Shown here piece by piece: positions 58,701-64,000 of a DNA stretch of 64,000 nucleotides; the stretch's first letter is position 1, and each line of letters starts with the position of its first letter. Under the pieces are notes generated by a model. That model saw only the letters and a list, made by a program, of their open reading frames with translations, ran no database searches and was not told where the DNA came from. The position numbers and the translations under genes were made by a program. The DNA is from Actinoplanes xinjiangensis. Lineage in GTDB: Bacteria; Actinomycetota; Actinomycetes; Mycobacteriales; Micromonosporaceae. Where the stretch lies: the NCBI RefSeq assembly GCF_003148685.1, contig NZ_QGGR01000013.1, positions 1 through 64,000 of the forward strand, written 5' to 3'.

Positions 58701-58859
58701 ATGAGCGAGCAACCGGGCCGGACCGGCGACCGGCCGATCGAGCGTGGCGCGGCCGAGGACGCCTCCGGTGTGCCGGTGACGCCGACGGACGTCGAAGCCA
58801 GCCGTAAGCCGCCGAGCGAGCCCCGGGAACGGCCCCGGGACGGCGACGAGGAGAGCTGA
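58701..58859 (+). CDS. Small hydrophilic protein
   Basis: A 52-residue frame from ATG 58701 with GGAGG seven bases upstream, starting MSEQPGRTGDRPIERG and ending DGDEES. It is charged and probably disordered. The clear ribosome binding site and position 14 nt after the preceding gene support translation. Function unknown. Confidence 0.55.
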   Translation: MSEQPGRTGDRPIERGAAEDASGVPVTPTDVEASRKPPSEPRERPRDGDEES

Positions 58860-58914
58860 ACGAGCGTGATCGGGTGCCCGGCGGAGAGCCGGGCATCCCA
58901 TCACCGTCTCCGCG

Positions 58915-60057
58915 TCACGCCGTCCGGGTCCAGGCGGCCAGGGCGGCGAGCACCGCACGGATGTCACCGGTCTCGCGGAGGATCGCCCGCTGCCGGGCGG
59001 CACCGTCACCGCCGTCGCGCAGCCGGTTCAGCCCGTTCAGGACCAACTCGAGATCCCCGCTGTCCAGCAGTGCCGGACTGACCGTGGCGAAGAACTCGTC
59101 GACCATGTCCCACGCCGGGCGGGCGCGGCCCAGCCGCAGGTCGATCAGGTCCCCGCTGAGCCCGTAGCGGGCCGCCCGCCAGTGCGCGCCGGCCAGCAGA
59201 CAGTCACGCGGCCGCAGCGCCGGCAGGCCGGCCCGGATGTCGTTCATCGCGGTCGCGACGGCGGCTCGCACCAGGGCGGTCACCAGCACCGTGTCGTCGA
59301 CGTCGGTGCAGACGTCACCCACCCGGATCTCGACGGTGGGATAGGTGGGGGAGAGGCGGGCGTACCAGTAGATCGACGCCTCGTCGAGGACCATCTGCGA
59401 CGAGATCAGATCGGCGACGGTACGCCCGTAGTCCCTCGCGGACGCGAAGTACGGTGTCGGGCCCATGCTCGGCCAGCGCAGCAACTGCACCGACCGCCAG
59501 CTGGCGTGGCCGGTGTCGGTGCCCAGGAACAGGGGCGAGTTCGCCGTCAGGGCGCGGATCACCGGCAGCCACACCTGTAGGTGGTTGCACACCTGGACGG
59601 CGATCTCGCGGTCCGCGACGCCGACGTGCACGTGCAGGCCGCACGCCGCCGGATCGTGGGCCACCGGGCCGTACCGCTCGGCGAGATCCTGATAGCGCTG
59701 CCCGGACGGCACGCCCACGTCCGGTTCGGCCATCGGGGTGGCCCCCAGCGCCACCAGCCGCGCCCCGGCGGTCTCGGCGACGTCCGCCGCGAACCGGCGG
59801 TTCGCCGACAACTGCGCCCGGACGTCACGCATGTCGGTGCAGACGCCGGTGACCATCTCGATCATGCTGCGTCGCATCTCGCGGCGGCTGCGCATGCGGA
59901 CCGATTCCGGTAGCGCCGCCCTCACCTGCTCGGCGACCGGCAGATTGGTGCCGGTGGCCGGGTCGAGCAGCAGGAACTCCTCCTCGACACCGATCGTGAG
60001 CAGCGGTGCGGCCATTGGCCGGGCGAACGCCCTGCCGGTGGTGATGGTGGTTGTCAT
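58915..60057 (-). CDS. YbdK-like carboxylate-amine ligase
   Basis: A 380-residue ATP-dependent ligase of the glutamate-cysteine ligase type 2 (GCS2/YbdK) family. TIGVEEEFLLLDP near the N-terminus carries the Mg/ATP-binding Glu residues, ACGLHVHVGV is the substrate loop, and TVEIRVGD and AGAHWRAARYG follow in family order. It could join glutamate to an amine in a thiol or related peptide. Mycothiol-producing actinomycetes do not use glutathione, so the true product is open. ATG 60057 has GAGGGAC upstream. Confidence 0.9.
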   Translation of the reverse strand: MTTTITTGRAFARPMAAPLLTIGVEEEFLLLDPATGTNLPVAEQVRAALPESVRMRSRREMRRSMIEMVTGVCTDMRDVRAQLSANRRFAADVAETAGARLVALGATPMAEPDVGVPSGQRYQDLAERYGPVAHDPAACGLHVHVGVADREIAVQVCNHLQVWLPVIRALTANSPLFLGTDTGHASWRSVQLLRWPSMGPTPYFASARDYGRTVADLISSQMVLDEASIYWYARLSPTYPTVEIRVGDVCTDVDDTVLVTALVRAAVATAMNDIRAGLPALRPRDCLLAGAHWRAARYGLSGDLIDLRLGRARPAWDMVDEFFATVSPALLDSGDLELVLNGLNRLRDGGDGAARQRAILRETGDIRAVLAALAAWTRTA

Positions 60058-60221
60058 GGCCGATGTCCCTCGTGACGGGCGCCGGGAACCCGGCGCGAGG
60101 GGCCCTGGCTACCCGTGTCGATCAACACCAAACACACCGGCCACCTCGAGGAACTCCCAGGCCGCCCGGCCCCCCGCCGCCCCAAACCCTACGAGCCAGC
60201 GGCGCCAGCCAGCCGCTCCTC

Positions 60222-60404
60222 CCGGCTGGTTCCCACCGCTGTCTCAAGGCGCGTGAGACGACGGTGGCGGCCAGCTGGTTGTTCTTGGCTGGTTCCCACC
60301 GCTGTCTCAAGGCGCGTGAGACGACGGTGGCAGCCAGCTGGTTGTTCCTGGCTGGTTCCCACCGCTGTTTCGGAGGGCGTGAGACAGCGGTGAGGGCCAG
60401 CCGG
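60222..60404. repeat. Three tandem 57-nt palindromic repeats (locus C)
   Basis: Units at 60222-60278, 60285-60341 and 60348-60404, each exactly 57 nt, are separated by TTGTTC both times. The first two share nearly all bases (GGTTCCCACCGCTGTCTC, then AAGGCGC, then GTGAGACGACGGTGG) and the third resembles the copies at loci A and B. They lie between two minus-strand genes in a non-coding gap. Confidence 0.95.
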
Positions 60405-60511
60405 GCGTGATCGGCGGTGCTGCCGAGGCTCTGGAGGCGGACATTCGTTAACAGCCGGGCGGATGCCGCGGCCGTAGGCCGTGGCGGGATGTCGCCGGTG
60501 GATCGGGGGCG

Positions 60512-60901
60512 TTAGGAAACGATGTGACGGGCGGTCTGCCCGCGTGACACGTCGCTCTGCTCGACGACGTCGAAGACGCTCAGCAACCCGGTGATCTGCA
60601 GGACCTGGAAGACGTTCGGATGCGCCACGGATATCGACAATCGTGAACCGGCTTCCCCGATGATCCGGCGGCATGCCAGCAGCCCGCGGATGCCGGCGGA
60701 GTCGAGAAACGTCAGTCTGCTGGCATCGATCCTGATCGGTGCGGGTCCATGCTCCCGCACCACGCCGGTGATACCGGCCCGGAGGCGCTCGGTCTCCCTG
60801 GTGTCGAGTTCACCGGCGAGTTCGACCTCTATCGAGCCGTCCGCGGCAGAACGGATGTCACCGATGTGCAGACGCGGTGCCGAAGGGTGCTGGAAGGTCA
60901 C
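60512..60901 (-). CDS. STAS-domain anti-sigma-factor antagonist
   Basis: A 129-residue STAS protein from GTG 60901, six bases after GGGAG. The core is IEVELAGELDTRETERLRAG, then IRIDASRLTFLDSAGIRGLLACRRII, where the Ser of LDSAG is the phosphorylation site of SpoIIAA/RsbV homologues. It probably binds an anti-sigma kinase when unphosphorylated. No kinase gene is adjacent; the STAS-ATPase at 8716 is distant. The longer open frame to 60985 is not supported. Confidence 0.88.
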   Translation of the reverse strand: MTFQHPSAPRLHIGDIRSAADGSIEVELAGELDTRETERLRAGITGVVREHGPAPIRIDASRLTFLDSAGIRGLLACRRIIGEAGSRLSISVAHPNVFQVLQITGLLSVFDVVEQSDVSRGQTARHIVS

Positions 60902-61212
60902 GGAAGGCTCCCGTTGGGGTGCGTGCGCCCATGCCCCGCACTGCTGGAGGCCTTCGTTCTGACCATACCTCCAGCGACCGGTCACATGGTGAAGACCCGC
61001 AGCCGGCGCCGGGCAGCGCCGCGGCCCGAGGCGGGTAGCCGTCAGTCGTTCCAGTGGCGGACCCGCACAGGTTCGCCATGGGCTCCGAACAGGCTGAGGA
61101 ACTCGACCGGCTGATCAATGAAGCAGGCGGGTGTCGAACTCGGTCGCCTCCCCGGCGCTGAGCTCCTCGAACGTGGCGCCCGGGCCTTTCCGCAGCCGCC
61201 GCAGGGACGTCG

Positions 61213-61464
61213 TCAGGGCTGCTGCCGGCCGATCCGGTCGACGGCGGCCTTGGCGTCGACCAGGCTCGCGCCGGTCCGTTGCCGGTAGAGCCTGATGGCG
61301 GCCACGTCGCCGTTGCGGGCGAGTTCAGCGGCGATCTCGGCGTGCAGATCCTCGGGCGTCGTGGGATGGCTGCCGGCGGAGGCGCGGGCCCGGCGCCGCA
61401 CCTGCGCGGCGGCGATGAGCAGCAGGAGGCCGACGGCGAGAACGGTGAGAGCGGCGGTCGTCAT
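61213..61464 (-). CDS. Membrane-anchored L7/L12-like small protein
   Basis: An 83-residue protein. A single N-terminal membrane helix (residues 4-22, LTVLAVGLLLLIAAA) is followed by a soluble part whose end, IRLYRQRTGASLVDAKAAVD, resembles the C-terminal helix-loop-helix of ribosomal protein bL12 (IKxxRxxTGLGLKEAKxLVD). Similar small proteins occur in other bacteria, and their role is unknown. Its ATG overlaps the TGA of the TetR gene (ATGA at 61464-61461), so the two are cotranscribed and translationally coupled. Confidence 0.7.
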   Translation of the reverse strand: MTTAALTVLAVGLLLLIAAAQVRRRARASAGSHPTTPEDLHAEIAAELARNGDVAAIRLYRQRTGASLVDAKAAVDRIGRQQP

Positions 61465-62126
61465 TTCTTCTGCGCCCTTTCAAGGTCGGGGAGAGGATCC
61501 GTGGATTCCAGAAGCGCCCGGGTCAGTGTCTCGTTCAGCCACGTCTCCGACTCGTCCAAAGGCCAACCGAGGTCGTCGGTGCGGATGAAATAGGCGGCGT
61601 TGCAGAGGTGCAGCCACAGCAGGTCGGTGGCCCGGGCGGCGTCCACGTCGTGACGGAGGGCGCCCATCGTGCTGAGTCGATCGGCCACGAGCTGGAAACC
61701 GCTGCGCATGCTGTCGTGGGCGATGGCGAGGCTCTCCCGCACGCCCGGCTCGCTCGCGGCCGCCGCGACGACCTGCCGCATCAGCCCCGACCACTGTTCG
61801 AACGTGACCCGGGTCGCGTGGACGAGGAAACCGATCAGCTCGCGCGGGTCGGTGATCGCCTCGCTCCGGGCGAGGATGTCGGTGATGTCGTCGGCGGTGG
61901 TGCCGGCCGTGATCAGGGTGCGCAGCAGACCGTGCTTGCCGCCGCCGACCGCGTAGACGGTTGCTGGTGCCACCCGTGCCGCCGCGGCGATCTCCTCGAC
62001 CCGCGTGTCGAAATACCCGTTGCGGACGAACAGGTCACGCGCGCTGTCGAGGATCGCCTGGCGGGTGAGCTGCGCGTACTCAGCGCGCCTGCCGCCTGCG
62101 GCGGAACCGTTCCGTCCGGGTGCCAT
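61461..62126 (-). CDS. TetR family transcriptional regulator
   Basis: A 221-residue TetR protein from ATG 62126 (ATG 62138 possible). The DNA-binding domain is residues 18-65: TRQAILDSARDLFVRNGYFDTRVEEIAAAARVAPATVYAVGG in pattern. The C-terminal helices form the ligand pocket. It is divergent from the zinc-binding dehydrogenase gene with a 24-bp perfect palindrome between them, so it almost certainly represses that gene and itself. The ligand is unknown. Confidence 0.9.
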   Translation of the reverse strand: MAPGRNGSAAGGRRAEYAQLTRQAILDSARDLFVRNGYFDTRVEEIAAAARVAPATVYAVGGGKHGLLRTLITAGTTADDITDILARSEAITDPRELIGFLVHATRVTFEQWSGLMRQVVAAAASEPGVRESLAIAHDSMRSGFQLVADRLSTMGALRHDVDAARATDLLWLHLCNAAYFIRTDDLGWPLDESETWLNETLTRALLESTDPLPDLERAQKK

Positions 62127-62149
62127 GCCGCAGATCATAGCTGCTACGT

Positions 62150-62173
62150 TTCAGTAGAGTGCACTCTACTGAA
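62150..62173. promoter_or_regulatory. 24-bp perfect palindromic operator
   Basis: TTCAGTAGAGTG and its exact complement meet without a spacer. The palindrome lies midway in the 76-nt gap between the divergent TetR and dehydrogenase genes, the usual place for a TetR operator. Confidence 0.85.
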
Positions 62174-62202
62174 CAGAGTGCCTCCTTTCGAAGGGTGGTC
62201 TG

Positions 62203-63159
62203 GTGCGAGCGGTGTGGTTGAGGGAGTTCGGGTCGCCGACGGTTCTGCGGGTGGAGGACACCCCCGATCCGGTGGTGGCGGCCGGGCAGGTGCTCATCGG
62301 TGTGGAGTTCGCCGGCATCACGTGGATCGAGACGTCGTTCCGCGCCTCCGGGTTCGGGCCGTTCCCGGCGCCGCCGATGATTCCGGGCAACGGGATCGGC
62401 GGGACCGTGCTGGCCGCCGCCGATCCCGCGGACCGGCACTGGGTCGGCAGGCGTGTGGTCACCGGCACCGGCGGATCCGGTGGGTATGCCGAGAAGGCGA
62501 CCGTCGACGCCGGCTCACTGATCGGGGTGCCCGCCGGTGTGGCGATCGACGACGCGGTCGCTCTACTGGCCGACGGGCGTACCGCGTTGATGATCATGGC
62601 GGCGGCGGGCGCCCGGCCCGGTGACCGGGTCCTGGTAGAGGCGGCCGCCGGAGGCGTCGGGTCGCTGCTGGTGCAGCTGGCGGCCGCTGCCGGCGCCCGG
62701 GTCGTGGCCGCCGCCGGCGGGACCCGCAAGCTCGCCGTGGCCCGCGGCCTCGGCGCGCACACCACCGTCGACTACCGCGATCCCGCCTGGGCCGAGGCGG
62801 TGCGCGGGGCCGCCGGTGGTGTCGACGTCGTCCTGGACGGCGTCGGTGGTGACATCGCCACCACCGCCTTCGGGCTGCTCGCCGACGGCGGCCGCATGAT
62901 CAGCTTCGGGTTCAGCGCGGCGGCCGGATGGCCGGACGTCTCCGACGAGGCTGCCGCACGACGCGGGATCCGCGTGCAGCGCGGCGTCTTCGGTGCGCCC
63001 GACGAGCAGACCCGCCGTACCACCGAGGCCCTGGCCCTGGCCGCATCCGGACGACTGCGGCCGGTCATCGGTCAGCGACTTCCGCTCGAGCGGGCCGCTG
63101 ACGCCCACGCCGCGATGGAGACCCGCGCGGTGATCGGCAAAACCCTTCTGGCCGTCTGA
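62203..63159 (+). CDS. Zinc-binding-dehydrogenase-like oxidoreductase
   Basis: A 318-residue medium-chain oxidoreductase from GTG 62203. The GroES-like half has LREFGSPTVLRVEDTPDPVVAAGQVLIGVEFAGI; the Rossmann half has VLVEAAAGGVGSLLVQLAAAAGARVVAAAGGTRKL and DVVLDGVGGD. Catalytic zinc ligands are lacking, so it is of the quinone-oxidoreductase type and probably uses NADPH to reduce enals or quinones. It is controlled by the divergent TetR protein. Confidence 0.88.
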   Translation: MRAVWLREFGSPTVLRVEDTPDPVVAAGQVLIGVEFAGITWIETSFRASGFGPFPAPPMIPGNGIGGTVLAAADPADRHWVGRRVVTGTGGSGGYAEKATVDAGSLIGVPAGVAIDDAVALLADGRTALMIMAAAGARPGDRVLVEAAAGGVGSLLVQLAAAAGARVVAAAGGTRKLAVARGLGAHTTVDYRDPAWAEAVRGAAGGVDVVLDGVGGDIATTAFGLLADGGRMISFGFSAAAGWPDVSDEAAARRGIRVQRGVFGAPDEQTRRTTEALALAASGRLRPVIGQRLPLERAADAHAAMETRAVIGKTLLAV

Positions 63160-63326
63160 CCGGGGCGCAGAGCCGGCTGACCGGTCCGGGCCGGCCATCG
63201 CAGTCACCAGCCGTTCCAGGGCACCGTGACCGGTTCCGGTGCGGTCGGCCCGGCGGCGTGCGGCACCGTTCCCGGGCTGACCAGCCGGTAGGGCCGGCCA
63301 CCCGGTGGGTGGCCCGAGGGTGCCGT

Positions 63327-64000
63327 TCAGTGCCGGAAACTGCCGACCAGGGTGGTCAGGTCGTTGGCGAGCCGGGTGAGGTCGCCGGCCGCCTGCTGGG
63401 TCGCTTTCGCGCCGTCGGCGGTGGCGTTGGCGACTTCCGCGACGCCGGAGACGGTACGGGCGACGTCGGCACTGCTGGACGCGGCTTCGGCCACCGACCG
63501 GCTCATCTCCCCGGTGGTCGCGGTCTGCTCCTCGACGGCCGAGGCGATGGTGGTGGTGTAGTCCCCGATCTGGCGGATCACGTCGGTGATCTCCTCGATG
63601 GCCGTGGCCGCGGTACCGCTGGAGGCCTGGATGTTGGCGATCCGGCCGGTGATCTCCTCGGTGGCCTTCGCGGTCTGCTGGGCCAGCTCCTTCACCTCGC
63701 CGGCGACCACCGCGAAGCCCTTGCCGAGTTCACCGGCGCGGGCGGCCTCGATGGTGGCGTTCAGGGCCAGCAGATTGGTCTGCTCCGCGATGCTGGTGAT
63801 CAGGCGGACGACGTCGCCGATCTCGGCGCTCGCCGCGCCGAGGGCGGCGACCTGGTCGGTGGTGCGCTCGGCGACGGTCATTCCGGACTGCGCGACCTCG
63901 GCCGCCTTGCCGGCGTTCGATGCGATCTCGGTGATGGAGGCGCTCATCTGTTCCGCCCCGGCGGCGATCGACTGCACTCCGGCGTTGACCTCTTCACTCG
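63327..64000 (-). CDS. Methyl-accepting chemotaxis protein (3' end)
   Basis: The C-terminal 224 or so residues of a chemoreceptor whose start lies beyond the window. The signalling hairpin is complete: ITSIAEQTNLLALNATIEAARAGELGKGFAVVAGEVKELAQQT in pattern, with Glu/Gln methylation helices on both sides (AAGAEQMSASITEIASNA, SAVEEQTATTGEMSRSVAEA). It couples to CheA and CheW. Motile actinomycetes such as Actinoplanes, which make flagellated spores, encode several. Confidence 0.93.
   Translation of the reverse strand, partial: SEEVNAGVQSIAAGAEQMSASITEIASNAGKAAEVAQSGMTVAERTTDQVAALGAASAEIGDVVRLITSIAEQTNLLALNATIEAARAGELGKGFAVVAGEVKELAQQTAKATEEITGRIANIQASSGTAATAIEEITDVIRQIGDYTTTIASAVEEQTATTGEMSRSVAEAASSSADVARTVSGVAEVANATADGAKATQQAAGDLTRLANDLTTLVGSFRH

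Noticed and set aside
60189..60674. Minus-strand frame with three similar peptide repeats
   Set aside because: Translation of the locus C palindromes; the DNA structure, not the peptide, is conserved across loci.

Overview
The window is about 64 kb of very GC-rich DNA with short intergenic gaps, GTG/TTG as well as ATG starts and strong third-position GC. Gene content points to a mycelial actinomycete of the Micromonosporaceae, most likely Actinoplanes or a close relative. This is inferred from an Rpf-type cell-wall hydrolase behind a c-di-AMP (ydaO) riboswitch, DUF6131, DUF4262 and DUF4383 proteins, MmyB-type regulators, LacI-type operators before secreted carbohydrate enzymes, and a chemotaxis receptor. 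No rRNA, tRNA, CRISPR array, insertion sequence, prophage or complete biosynthetic gene cluster was seen.

Layout. 0.3-8 kb: an acetyltransferase, then a four-gene minus-strand ABC exporter operon (two ATPases, two large FtsX-type permeases). 8-11.5 kb: acetyltransferases, a STAS/ATPase regulator and a nitroreductase. 11.8-15 kb: a membrane-anchored polysaccharide deacetylase with a long repetitive acidic N-terminal tail, a YCII protein and a divergent ArsR regulator. 15-19.5 kb: a small zinc-ribbon gene with an apparent ACG start, a secreted discoidin/beta-helix protein behind palindromic operators, and a HEAT-repeat protein. 19.5-23 kb: the end of the beta-ketoadipate pathway (thiolase plus two CoA-transferase subunits) with a divergent LysR regulator. 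23.9-28.8 kb: a luciferase-like oxidoreductase fused to hemerythrin with a divergent MarR gene, then gcvT-sdaA under a tandem glycine riboswitch. 28.8-34.7 kb: an MmyB regulator and quinone oxidoreductase pair, then a pectin/galactan-type locus (SGNH acetylesterase and an esterase-GH42 fusion). 35-39 kb: a CPBP protease, the riboswitch-controlled Rpf-LysM protein and a MarR/MFS efflux pair. 39-49 kb: small hypotheticals, a molybdopterin-domain protein, DUF4262, a GAF-EAL c-di-GMP phosphodiesterase and a large LuxR-type ATPase regulator. 49-56 kb: an ECF sigma factor, a stand-alone mraY, and three decayed gene fragments. 56-64 kb: stress-type small proteins, a YbdK-like ligase, a STAS protein, a TetR gene divergent from an alcohol-dehydrogenase-like gene, and the 3' end of a chemotaxis receptor.

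The most unusual feature not explained by genes is a family of nine palindromic repeats, each exactly 57 nt, at three intergenic loci (five, one and three copies). Copies are separated by 4-6 nt and all can form long hairpins. A second unusual feature is the deacetylase tail, which carries about fifteen repeats of an E-P-T-V-A-L type motif that fits the known preference of actinobacterial Ser/Thr kinases.

All calls come from reading the sequence and from remembered family features; no database search was run.
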